From positions 1-64,000 of the forward strand of contig NZ_RKRA01000001.1 in assembly GCF_003814705.1 (NCBI RefSeq): DNA of 64,000 nt. Direction: 5' to 3'. Shown here piece after piece: positions 16,416 through 23,836 of this stretch (its first letter is position 1; each line of letters opens with the position of its first letter). The DNA comes from Georgenia muralis. GTDB lineage: Bacteria; Actinomycetota; Actinomycetes; Actinomycetales; Actinomycetaceae. The translations under genes were made by a program, and so were the position numbers. Under the pieces are notes generated by a model. That model saw nothing but the letters and a program-made list of their open reading frames with translations, made no database searches and was not told where the DNA came from.

Positions 16416-16736
16416 TCAGTTGATGCCGGTGACCTTCAGGCGCGTGCGCTGGCTGCGGTAGCCCTGGCGCTTGCGGTAGCCGGTCTTGTTCTTGAACTTC
16501 ATGATCGAGATCTTCGGGCCCTTCTCGGCCCGGACGATCTCGGCGGTGACCTTGACCTTGCCGAGGTCGCCGGCGCCCGTGGTGACCTTGTCACCGTCGA
16601 CGAGCATGATCGGCTCGAGCTCGACGGTCTCGCCGACCTCACCGGTCAGCCTGTCGACGACGACGACGTCGCCGACGGACACCTTCTCCTGACGGCCGCC
16701 GGCCTTGACGATCGCGTACACCACGTTGCTGCTCAT
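16416..16736 (-). CDS. rplU: 50S ribosomal protein L21
   Basis: A 106-residue protein with family motifs '[14 protein letters not shown]' and '[15 protein letters not shown]' at the C-terminal rRNA-binding end. The open frame extends upstream, but the ATG at 16736 gives the family length ([10 protein letters not shown]). The ribosome site is weak. First gene of rplU-rpmA-obgE. Confidence 0.95.
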   Translation of the reverse strand: MSSNVVYAIVKAGGRQEKVSVGDVVVVDRLTGEVGETVELEPIMLVDGDKVTTGAGDLGKVKVTAEIVRAEKGPKISIMKFKNKTGYRKRQGYRSQRTRLKVTGIN

Positions 16737-16845
16737 CTCTGTCGTTACGGGTGGGGTCACAGCTGCCCGGGGACCTGAGATCCCGCCGGGCCTGCCGGAC
16801 TTCACGGAACAGGCGCGCCGCGGAGGCGCACCGACGCTCTAGGTT

Positions 16846-16851
16846 ACGCGC
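16846..16851 (-). promoter_or_regulatory. Putative -10 (TAACCT) for rplU operon
   Basis: On the minus strand TAACCT would start transcription near 16839, leaving a leader of about 100 nt before rplU. A second candidate, TATCCT, lies about 75 bp further upstream. No confident -35. Confidence 0.4.
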
Positions 16852-17044
16852 TGGGGGTCCTACGGGCAAATGTCCACGGGGCCCCACCAGCGGTCCTGCC
16901 CTGTGGGATCCGGCACAAGGATACGCGAGCGCGGCAGCCGCTCGGGCAGCGCGGAGGCCCCGCCCCAGCGGGACCGGGCCCGTCACGTCGGGTCAGCCGG
17001 CGCACCCACCGGTAGCGTCGGTCGTCCCGAGACCTGGAGGTCCT
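16852..17044. other. Divergent intergenic region rplU / peptidase E
   Basis: Holds promoters for both directions; TAGCGT at 17013-17018 is a plausible plus-strand -10 for the peptidase gene with a short leader containing CTGGAGG. No ORF supported. Confidence 0.45.
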
Positions 17045-17782
17045 GTGCCCGCCGACTCCCCCACCATCCTCGCCACGTCGGGCGGGTACGTGCCCGGACG
17101 GCGCACCCAGCTCGAGCTCGGTCCGCTGGTCCACCACGCCGTCGAGCTGTCCGGGGTGAGCGGGCGAGCGCCCCGGCTGGGCTACCTCGGCACCGCCGGC
17201 GGCGACCAGCGCTGGGTGATCGCCGAGCGGTACGAGGCGGCGCGCCTGGCCGGTTACACGCTGAGCCCTCTGCGGCTGTTCACCATGCCCAACGTCGACG
17301 ACGTCGAGGGTTACCTGCTCGAGCAGGACGTCGTGTGGGTCGACGGCGGGTCTGTGGCCAACCTCCTCGCGGTGTGGCGGGTGCACGGTCTGGACGCGAT
17401 CTTCCGCCGGGTGTGGGAGGCCGGCGTCGTGCTGGCCGGCGTCAGCGCCGGTTCGATCTGCTGGCACACGTCCGGCACGACCGACTCCTTCGGGCCCGAG
17501 CTGCGCGCCGTCCACGACGGGCTGGGACTCGTGCCGTACGCCAACGGGGTGCACTACGACTCCGAGCCTCGCCGCCGGCCGCTCGTGCACGAGCTCGTCG
17601 CCGCCGGGGAGCTGGGGACCACGTACTGCACGGACGACGGGGTCGGCCTGCTGTATCGCGGCACCGAGCTGGCCGAGGCGGTGACCGAGGTGCCGGGCAA
17701 GGGCGCGTACGTGGTCACTCGCCGGGCGGCCGGCGCCGCCGCGGAGGAGCGGATCGAGCCGCGGCTGCTCCGGCGCGGCTGA
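17045..17782 (+). CDS. Peptidase E-like serine hydrolase (S51 family)
   Basis: A 245-residue cytoplasmic protein of the S51 family, whose model member PepE cleaves N-terminal Asp-X dipeptides. Seen: 'YLGTAGGDQ', the loop 'VVWVDGGSVANLL', and the nucleophile elbow 'AGVSAGSICW' with the catalytic Ser near residue 140, then 'DGLGLVPYANGVHYDS' with the catalytic His. GTG at 17045 is preceded by CTGGAGG at a good distance. Monocistronic or followed by the next small gene. Confidence 0.9.
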   Translation: MPADSPTILATSGGYVPGRRTQLELGPLVHHAVELSGVSGRAPRLGYLGTAGGDQRWVIAERYEAARLAGYTLSPLRLFTMPNVDDVEGYLLEQDVVWVDGGSVANLLAVWRVHGLDAIFRRVWEAGVVLAGVSAGSICWHTSGTTDSFGPELRAVHDGLGLVPYANGVHYDSEPRRRPLVHELVAAGELGTTYCTDDGVGLLYRGTELAEAVTEVPGKGAYVVTRRAAGAAAEERIEPRLLRRG

Positions 17783-17816
17783 GCCCGATGTCAGTGGTGG
17801 GTGGGACGGTGCACTC

Positions 17817-18320
17817 ATGGACACGGTGCCCCTCTCCGCCGAGCAGGTGATCGGCGTCTTCTGGGCGCGGTCGCGGCTGCTGCAGCACCCCGCGCTCCAC
17901 GCGCGCGGCCGCCTCGTGCGCCGCCACCTCGACGTCTACCTCGACACCGAGGCCGAGCAGTGGCTCACCACCCCGGAGCGGGCGCTCGTCGAGGCCGAGC
18001 GCCAGCTCGACCCGGCGGGCGCCGTGGCCCGGGTGACCGGGCCGGAGGCACTCGTCGCCGCCCTGCCCGGGTTCGTCGACGCCGAGTGGCTCCTGCCCTC
18101 GGTGGCCGACGCGCACGCCCAGCTGCTCGTCGTCGACTCGCTCGTGCGGTGGCTCCTCGCCTCCGGGGCGGTGGACGCCGGCGAGATGTCGTGCTCGGTC
18201 CTGGAGATCGAGACCAGGCTGGCGCGAGCGGCGGCCGGGCTGGACCGGCGCCGCGCGCTCAGTCGGTCAGATCCGCCAGGGCGACTGCCACCCGGTGCGG
18301 CCCGGAGACGACCTCGGTGA
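17817..18320 (+). CDS. Hypothetical protein
   Basis: A 167-residue protein with no domain I recognise. It is helical, with 'VIGVFWARSRLLQHPALHARG' features and a second helical block ('AHAQLLVVDSLVRWLLASG'); the last 25 residues are Arg/Pro-rich and overlap the convergent gene at 18259, so the true protein may end in a disordered tail. The ATG is 34 bp after peptidase E on the same strand. Confidence 0.6.
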   Translation: MDTVPLSAEQVIGVFWARSRLLQHPALHARGRLVRRHLDVYLDTEAEQWLTTPERALVEAERQLDPAGAVARVTGPEALVAALPGFVDAEWLLPSVADAHAQLLVVDSLVRWLLASGAVDAGEMSCSVLEIETRLARAAAGLDRRRALSRSDPPGRLPPGAARRRPR

Positions 18321-18912
18321 CCACCCCGGCCGTGGCCGGGTCGTCCAGGGCGGCGACGACGACCCGGGCGACGTCCTCGCGCGGGATCGTGCCCCGGCCG
18401 GGGCGGCCCACGCTGACCGTGCCGGTGCCCGGGTCGTCGGTGAGCCCACCGGGCCGGATGACCGTCCAGTCGAGGTCGCGGGCCATGAGGTCGTCGTCGG
18501 CGGCCTTCTTCGCGTCGAGGTAGGCGGCGAAGACGTCGTCCATGCCCGGCTCGCCGCCGGTGGCGGCGCCCATCGAGGAGATCATCACGTAGCGCCGCAC
18601 CCCGGCGCGCTCCGCCGCGTCGGCGAGGAGGACGGCCGCGCCCCGGTCGACAGTGTCCTTGCGGGCGGCACCGCTGCCCGCCCCCGCCCCGGCGGCGAAC
18701 ACGACGGCGTCGGCGCCGGCGAGGACCGCGGCCACCTCGTCGAGGGAGGCCGTCTCGAGATCCAGCAGGACCGGCTCGGCGCGGGCGTCGCGCACATCGG
18801 CCTCGTGGGCGGGGTTCCGGATCAGGCCGACCACCTCGTCGCCGCGGCCGGCGAGCTGACGGGAGAGGATGAGGGCGATCTTGCCGTGTCCACCGGCGAT
18901 GACGATTCTCAT
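18259..18912 (-). CDS. NAD(P)-binding SDR / NmrA-like protein
   Basis: Atypical short-chain dehydrogenase of 217 residues. Seen: Rossmann motif 'IVIAGGHGKIALILSRQL' at residues 3-20, 'DAVVFAAGAGAGSG', 'YVMISSMGA' and 'TVIRPGGLTDDPG', characteristic of the YwnB/NmrA-like group that binds NAD(P)H but often lacks a defined substrate. The ATG at 18912 starts exactly at the glycine motif. Downstream of the ABC transporter genes on the same strand, separated by 50 bp, so possibly in the same transcript. Confidence 0.88.
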   Translation of the reverse strand: MRIVIAGGHGKIALILSRQLAGRGDEVVGLIRNPAHEADVRDARAEPVLLDLETASLDEVAAVLAGADAVVFAAGAGAGSGAARKDTVDRGAAVLLADAAERAGVRRYVMISSMGAATGGEPGMDDVFAAYLDAKKAADDDLMARDLDWTVIRPGGLTDDPGTGTVSVGRPGRGTIPREDVARVVVAALDDPATAGVVTEVVSGPHRVAVALADLTD

Positions 18913-18962
18913 GTCGTCGACGTTACCCGGACCCGCCGCTCGCGCGCCGGGGCGCGGTCCCG

Positions 18963-19781
18963 CTACTCGCGCACCGCTCCCTCGAGCATCCCCTGGATGA
19001 AGTGGCGCTGGAGGACGAGGTAGAGCACCACGACCGGCAGGGCCACGAGCACGGCCGCGGCGGCGAGCAGCGTCGTGCCCTGGACGTACTGGCCCTGGAA
19101 GAGCGCGAGCCCGAGCGGCGCCGTGCGCAGCTGCGCGTTGGGCGACATCACCAGCGGGATGAGGAACTCGTTCCACGTCCACATGAACGTCAGCAGGACG
19201 AGCGTGACGATTGCGGGGCGCGCGACCGGGACGAGCACCTGCCACAGCACCCGGTGGTGCCCGGCGCCGTCCAGCCGGGCGGCCTCGATGAGGGAGCGGT
19301 TCGCGCCCCGGAAGTACGCGCGCATCCAGAAGGTGCCGAAGGCCACCGACTGGGCCACCTGCGGCAGGGCGATCGCCCACACGGTGTTGGTGAGCCCCAG
19401 GGCCTGGAGGTCGAAGAACAGTGGCACGACGATGGCCTCGGTGGGCACCATGATGCCCAGCAGGAACAGGTAGAACAGCGCCTGGGAGCCGCGGAACGTG
19501 AACGCCCCGAAGGCGTACCCCGCCATGATCGAGAAGGTCGTGGCCATCGAGACGACGATGACGCCCACGACGACCGAGTTGAGCATGTACTCGCTGAACC
19601 GGCCCTGCTCCCAGGCGCGGCCGAAGTTCTCCACGTGGAGCGGAGGGCCCGTCAGGGCGTCCTGCGGTGTCTCGGGGGCGAGCGCCGCCTGGAGGATCGT
19701 CAGGACGGGCGCGAGCGCCACGACGGCGAAGAGGATGAGGATGGCGTAGTTGGTGGCGCGCTCCCCCGCGGAGATCCTCAT
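18963..19781 (-). CDS. Carbohydrate ABC transporter permease (MalG-type)
   Basis: Inner-membrane permease of 272 residues, six predicted transmembrane helices beginning 'YAILILFAVVALAPVLTIL'. The ABC-interaction loop is visible as 'EAARLDGAGHHRVLWQVLVPVARPA' in part (EAARLDGAG is the conserved EAA motif). It pairs with the adjacent MalF-type permease and the lipoprotein upstream. Substrate is probably a sugar or oligosaccharide by family; no sugar hydrolase or regulator is nearby to refine this. The ATPase subunit is not encoded here and is probably shared (MsmK/MsiK type). Confidence 0.93.
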   Translation of the reverse strand: MRISAGERATNYAILILFAVVALAPVLTILQAALAPETPQDALTGPPLHVENFGRAWEQGRFSEYMLNSVVVGVIVVSMATTFSIMAGYAFGAFTFRGSQALFYLFLLGIMVPTEAIVVPLFFDLQALGLTNTVWAIALPQVAQSVAFGTFWMRAYFRGANRSLIEAARLDGAGHHRVLWQVLVPVARPAIVTLVLLTFMWTWNEFLIPLVMSPNAQLRTAPLGLALFQGQYVQGTTLLAAAAVLVALPVVVLYLVLQRHFIQGMLEGAVRE

Positions 19782-19806
19782 GACGCGTCCGCCGGACGGG
19801 ACGCGC

Positions 19807-20742
19807 TCATGACTCCCGCTCCCCGATGCGGTTCACGGCGATGTTGATCCCGAAGATGAGGACCGTCAGGACGACGGCGACCGCGGCGGCGGAACCCACC
19901 TCGCCGAGCTGGAAGGCGCGACGGTAGACCTCGAAGCTGGGGACCGTCGTCGTCGCCCCCGGGCCCCCGGACGTGGTGACGTAGACGAGGTCGAAGGTCT
20001 TCAGCGCGGCGATGATCGTCATCGTCAGGGCGACGACGACCTCCGCACGCACCGACGGCACGGTGATGAAGAGGAAGCTGCGCACCGCACCGGCGCCGTC
20101 GAGGGTGGCGGCCTCGTACAGCTCGGTGGGGATCCGCGACATCCCGGCCATGAGCAGGACCGTCACCAGGCCGGTGGAGACCCACGTGCCGATCAGCCCC
20201 ACGGCGGGGAGGGTGAGGGTGAAGTCCCCCAGCCAGGTGCGCGTGAGGGCGTCGAGGCCCACGGCACGCAGCAGGGTGTTGAGCTGCCCGTCCGGCGCGT
20301 AGATCTGACGCCAGGCGACGGCGACGACGACCATCGCGATGACCTGCGGGAGAAAGATGACCGTGCGGAAGAACCCCATGCCGCGGACCTGGCCACGGGT
20401 CAGCAGGGCGGCCAGGACGAGCCCGATGCCCAGCGGCAGCACCGCGAAGAAGAAGATCAGCACGAGGGAGTGCCCGAAGGCGCTGCGGAGCCGGTCGTCG
20501 GTGAGGACGTCGGCGTAGTTCGCCGGCCCGACGAAGGTCGCCAGGCTCAGTCCGTCCCAGTCGTAGAGGGAGATCTGCACGGCCCGGCCGAGCGGGTAGA
20601 GCAGGAACAGCGCGTAGACGACGAGCGCGGGCAGCAGGAACCAGTAGGGCGTCAGGCCGTAACGGCTCCGCCGACGGACGGGTGCGGGGCCGCCGGGGCC
20701 CCGCACCGCCGCGTCACTGGTTCGAGGCGACGAAGTCCGCAT
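19807..20742 (-). CDS. Carbohydrate ABC transporter permease (MalF-type)
   Basis: Membrane permease of 311 residues with first helix 'YWFLLPALVVYALFLLYPLG', the usual 'QISLYDWDG' and 'FVGPANYADVL' that follow, and the EAA loop 'YEAATLDGAGAVRSFLFIT'. The ATG at 20742 lies inside the end of the binding-protein gene (29-bp overlap). Second gene in binding protein - MalF - MalG order. Confidence 0.93.
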   Translation of the reverse strand: MRTSSPRTSDAAVRGPGGPAPVRRRSRYGLTPYWFLLPALVVYALFLLYPLGRAVQISLYDWDGLSLATFVGPANYADVLTDDRLRSAFGHSLVLIFFFAVLPLGIGLVLAALLTRGQVRGMGFFRTVIFLPQVIAMVVVAVAWRQIYAPDGQLNTLLRAVGLDALTRTWLGDFTLTLPAVGLIGTWVSTGLVTVLLMAGMSRIPTELYEAATLDGAGAVRSFLFITVPSVRAEVVVALTMTIIAALKTFDLVYVTTSGGPGATTTVPSFEVYRRAFQLGEVGSAAAVAVVLTVLIFGINIAVNRIGERES

Positions 20743-22102
20743 AGTCCGCCTCGACGGCCTCGGCGAACTCCTCCGGGGTCATCTCCCCAGCCATGAGCGC
20801 CTGCAGGGCCTGCCCGATGGTCTCCGCCATCGTCGGGGTGGCGTAGTCGAGGTAGGGCACGAGTCCGTCGTTCTGGCTGACCTCGTCGAACGCGGTGAAG
20901 ATCTCCGACTGGACGCCGCCCTCGGGCAGGTGCTCCGCCGTCTCCACCACCGGCATGTTGCCGGTCTCGGCGAGGATCGCCATGGCGTCGGCGCTGGTGA
21001 TGAAGTCGATGTACGCCGCCGCGACGTCGGGCGTCTCGGCTGCGGAGGTGATGGTGAAGGGCAGGCCGGTGCCACCGGTGGTCACCGACGTCTCGGCGCC
21101 CTCGACAGCCGGCGGCGGGAAGAAGCCGACGTCCTCGCCCATGGCAGCCTCGAGGTCGGCCGCGAGCCACGAGCCGCCGATGAGGTAGACACCGCCACCC
21201 TCGGTGAGGGACTGCCAGACGGCGTCGTAGTCGGCGCCGTTGAAACCCTCGTTGAAGTAGCCGGACTCGGCCCACTCCTGGATGGTCGTGGCCGCCTGGA
21301 GGTTCGAGTCGGCGGTCCAGCTGGCGCCCTCGTTGCCGAAGCCGAGGGTGCGGATCTCAGCCCTGTCGACGTAGGCGCCCTGGACGGGTCCGAAGACGTG
21401 CAGCGCGGGCCACTGCTCGATGTTGCCCAGCAGGAGCGGGGTCTCGCCGGCGTCCTTGATGGTGGCGAGCTGGGCCTCGAAGTCCGCCCACGTCTCGGGG
21501 ACCTCCAGTCCGAGCTCCTCGAGCTTGGGCTTGGAGTAGAAGACGCCGACGATCTCACCGACCTGCGGCATGCCGTAGAGGTTGCCCTCGCCGAACGTCG
21601 CGCCGTCCTCGCTGTAGCTGGAGTACTGCAGGACCGACTCGGGGTAGCGCTCGGTCCAGCCGTAGGCCTCGGCCCACGGGTCGAGCGGCACGAGCTGGCC
21701 GGCACCGACGAACCGGCCCATCTGGCCGCGGGAGTTGTTCGCCTGGACGACGTCGGGGGCGTCGTCACCGGTGAGGGCGAGCGGCAGGGTGGTCTCGAGG
21801 TCCTCGAAGGCCTGCGAGTTCCGCTCGATCGTGATGTTCGGGTACTGCTCCATGAAGGCCTCGTTGAGGCGCTCCATCTGCTCGTTCTGCCCGCCACGGA
21901 CCTCCTGGTCCCACACCACGAGGGTCTGGTCCTCCAGGTCCGAGATGTCGGTGACCACCTCGGCCGCCTCGCCGGTGGTGGGCTCCGAGGTCTCCTCCGA
22001 GCCGGTGTTCGAGCCAGGGGTGCAGGCTGCGAGGGCGAGGGACGCGGCCGCGAGCGCGGCCACCCCGACGACGCCGCGCGCATGGCGCAGTGAGCTGGTC
22101 AT
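20714..22102 (-). CDS. ABC transporter extracellular solute-binding lipoprotein (family 1)
   Basis: Secreted lipoprotein of 462 residues; the signal peptide ends with the lipobox 'LALAAC', placing the lipidated Cys at 27. Followed by a Thr/Glu-rich linker and a type-1 solute-binding fold ('LVVWDQEVRGGQNEQMERLN', 'MYQ-like' helices, 'GLPFTITSAAETPDVAAAYI', 'TIGQALQALMAGEMTPEEFA'). It captures the substrate outside and delivers it to the two permeases encoded downstream. I chose ATG at 22102, as the upstream nine codons add nothing to the signal peptide. No LacI regulator is adjacent. Confidence 0.93.
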   Translation of the reverse strand: MTSSLRHARGVVGVAALAAASLALAACTPGSNTGSEETSEPTTGEAAEVVTDISDLEDQTLVVWDQEVRGGQNEQMERLNEAFMEQYPNITIERNSQAFEDLETTLPLALTGDDAPDVVQANNSRGQMGRFVGAGQLVPLDPWAEAYGWTERYPESVLQYSSYSEDGATFGEGNLYGMPQVGEIVGVFYSKPKLEELGLEVPETWADFEAQLATIKDAGETPLLLGNIEQWPALHVFGPVQGAYVDRAEIRTLGFGNEGASWTADSNLQAATTIQEWAESGYFNEGFNGADYDAVWQSLTEGGGVYLIGGSWLAADLEAAMGEDVGFFPPPAVEGAETSVTTGGTGLPFTITSAAETPDVAAAYIDFITSADAMAILAETGNMPVVETAEHLPEGGVQSEIFTAFDEVSQNDGLVPYLDYATPTMAETIGQALQALMAGEMTPEEFAEAVEADYADFVASNQ

Positions 22103-22140
22103 GTTGGTTCTCCCGTCGTGTGCAAGCACCTCATTGTCAC

Positions 22141-22166
22141 CGAGGATGCCCCCGTCGGGGGCCTCG
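22141..22166 (-). terminator. Hairpin between PKD-like gene and ABC operon
   Basis: GCCCCC and GGGGGC pair around a GTC loop, with flanking CGAGG/CCTCG able to extend the stem. It follows the stop of the secreted protein gene (22185, minus strand) and precedes the ABC operon, so it probably insulates them. Confidence 0.55.
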
Positions 22167-22184
22167 CCACTCGGGACATTGCGC

Positions 22185-23045
22185 TCAGCCGTCGGTCAGG
22201 CTCGCCTCAGCGGTGCGAACGTCGAACGGCGCGGAGGTCTCGGTCGTCGTCGCCAGGCCCGCCACCGGCAGCCACGTGCCGGAGCCGGCCACCTGGAACT
22301 CGCCCGACCACCTCGTGGTGAGCTCGACGGCGGTGCCCTCCGCGGCACGGTCGTAGACATGCGAGACGGAGTGGTTCGGGTACGGCGCACCGGGGTCCGT
22401 GGTCACCAGCGGCGCCGAGCCGTCACCGAAGTCCCACGTGTAGTCCACCGGGGTCACCCGCACCTGGACCGGCGTGCCGAGCACCACCGTGTCGAAGGTC
22501 TGGGCGTCGCCGTCGGTCCACACCACGGTGTCCAGGTTGACGAGCACCCAGCCGCGGTCCGGCTGCACGGTCAGGCCGCCCGGCTCGATGGGAAGTCGCT
22601 GCATGTCCTGCGCCGTCACGACGACGGGCAGCGGCGCAGGGGCGCCCGGTGCTGCCGGGTCCCCCGGGGCCGGAGCGATCATCCACGGCGCAGTGTCGGT
22701 GTAGTCGACGAGGAACGACTCCCCGCACGCGGTGAAGTCGATCTCGTAGACGCCGTTGCCGATGGGGATGTACACGAAGCACGGCGGGGGCGCGGCTGGC
22801 CCCGACGCCGAGCCACCACCACCTGCATTACCTGAACCTGATCCGCGGTTCGGCTGAGACGAGCCTGTTGGGACGCCCCCATGGGATTCACTTCGAGACG
22901 CTCCGAGTTCCACGGAAGAGTCGCTCGCCTCGCCGGTAACCACTGTTGAGCCACTGTGCGCGGCGGATGCAGCACTCATCAGTAGGGCTTGCGAGGCAGC
23001 GGTAATCAGAACTGAAGCGCCTGCGATCCTCATTGCCGAATGCAT
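22185..23045 (-). CDS. Secreted protein with PKD-like motif
   Basis: A 286-residue protein. The N-terminus is hydrophobic and looks like a signal peptide ('GASVLITAASQALLMSAASAAH'), followed by a Ser/Gly-rich linker (40-85), a segment with two cysteines ('PPCFVYIPIG', 'DFTACGESF') and a C-terminal region with 'YTWDFGDGSAPL', the signature of PKD-type beta domains. This architecture is found in actinobacterial surface proteins of unknown role next to DUF6318 lipoproteins. Its ATG overlaps the stop of the upstream lipoprotein gene by one base (TGATG). Codon use in the first 80 codons is less GC-rich than in neighbours. Confidence 0.8.
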   Translation of the reverse strand: MHSAMRIAGASVLITAASQALLMSAASAAHSGSTVVTGEASDSSVELGASRSESHGGVPTGSSQPNRGSGSGNAGGGGSASGPAAPPPCFVYIPIGNGVYEIDFTACGESFLVDYTDTAPWMIAPAPGDPAAPGAPAPLPVVVTAQDMQRLPIEPGGLTVQPDRGWVLVNLDTVVWTDGDAQTFDTVVLGTPVQVRVTPVDYTWDFGDGSAPLVTTDPGAPYPNHSVSHVYDRAAEGTAVELTTRWSGEFQVAGSGTWLPVAGLATTTETSAPFDVRTAEASLTDG

Positions 23046-23680
23046 CAAGCGCCCTCCGCCTCAGCGTGCCTAACTTCTACACCTCGCACCGTCCACTCCT
23101 CACCCTGTCGGGCCATGGCGAAATCAAACTCGACCGGTCCTCCTTCGAACTCCTCAGCCTCACCCGATTCCGTCACACGGGTGGAGCGCCCCTCGGTCGC
23201 ATCAACCCATACGGCTGTATACGGGGTCGCGTCATCAGAACTTCGAGAATCGACAGCGGTCACCTCGTACCCGTCACTGAGTTGGTACCCGCCGGACGCG
23301 TGCAATTGCAGCGCATTCTCAGCAACGCTCTCGCAGAACTTGCACGCCGGATCCGACATCGCGTCCCACTCGGTCAGATCACCGGTGGCATAGACATACG
23401 GGTACAGCTCGAGGAAGTACTGCGCGGCGGCCTCCGCGCCGGCGACGTCGTCGCGGCGCATCGCCTCTGGCGGCACGGGCTTCTCGACCTCCGCCGAGGG
23501 AGCGGCGGTCGTCGGCTCGGGCGCCGCGCTGGACTGCGCCACCGACGGCGCCTCGGACGCGGAGACGGTGGGGGTCGGAGTTCCCGCTGATCCGTCAGTG
23601 CACCCGCCGAGCAGGACGGACAGCGACAGCGCCGCCGTCGCCCCGACGATCGTCCGCGGTCGTCTCTCCCCCAGCACCAT
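23045..23680 (-). CDS. DUF6318-type lipoprotein
   Basis: A 211-residue lipoprotein: positively charged start, hydrophobic stretch and lipobox 'LLGGC' with Cys near residue 27, then a Ser/Thr/Pro/Ala linker (30-70), and a globular domain with 'AAQYFLELYPYVYATGDLTEW' split around 'DPACKFCESV', typical of DUF6318. Function unknown; the domain resembles NTF2-like folds. Coupled to the PKD-like gene, so the pair probably acts together at the cell surface. Confidence 0.85.
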   Translation of the reverse strand: MVLGERRPRTIVGATAALSLSVLLGGCTDGSAGTPTPTVSASEAPSVAQSSAAPEPTTAAPSAEVEKPVPPEAMRRDDVAGAEAAAQYFLELYPYVYATGDLTEWDAMSDPACKFCESVAENALQLHASGGYQLSDGYEVTAVDSRSSDDATPYTAVWVDATEGRSTRVTESGEAEEFEGGPVEFDFAMARQGEEWTVRGVEVRHAEAEGA

Positions 23681-23775
23681 GGGCAGACGGTATTAGCGAC
23701 CCGCGGTGTCCGGCTAGCGTTTGGCCGCTTCTGTGGAAACTTCGCGAACTCCGGCCGAACCAGCGGACCACGACG

Positions 23776-23811
23776 AGGCGGGGGCCGGACCGTGTGGTCC
23801 GACCCCCGCCT
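23776..23811 (-). terminator. Terminator hairpin after rne
   Basis: A 16-bp stem with one G-T pair (AGGCGGGGGCCGGACC against its complement) around the loop GTGT, starting 26 bp after the rne stop on the minus strand. No T-run follows, as is common in high-GC actinobacteria. Confidence 0.7.
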
Positions 23812-23836
23812 GCCAGGTCCGAGGACCTGCGCTCGA

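Noticed and set aside
16751-17044. Longer N-terminus for peptidase E from 16751
   Set aside because: This region holds the divergent rplU promoter and the translation is not conserved; the GTG at 17045 has a good ribosome site.
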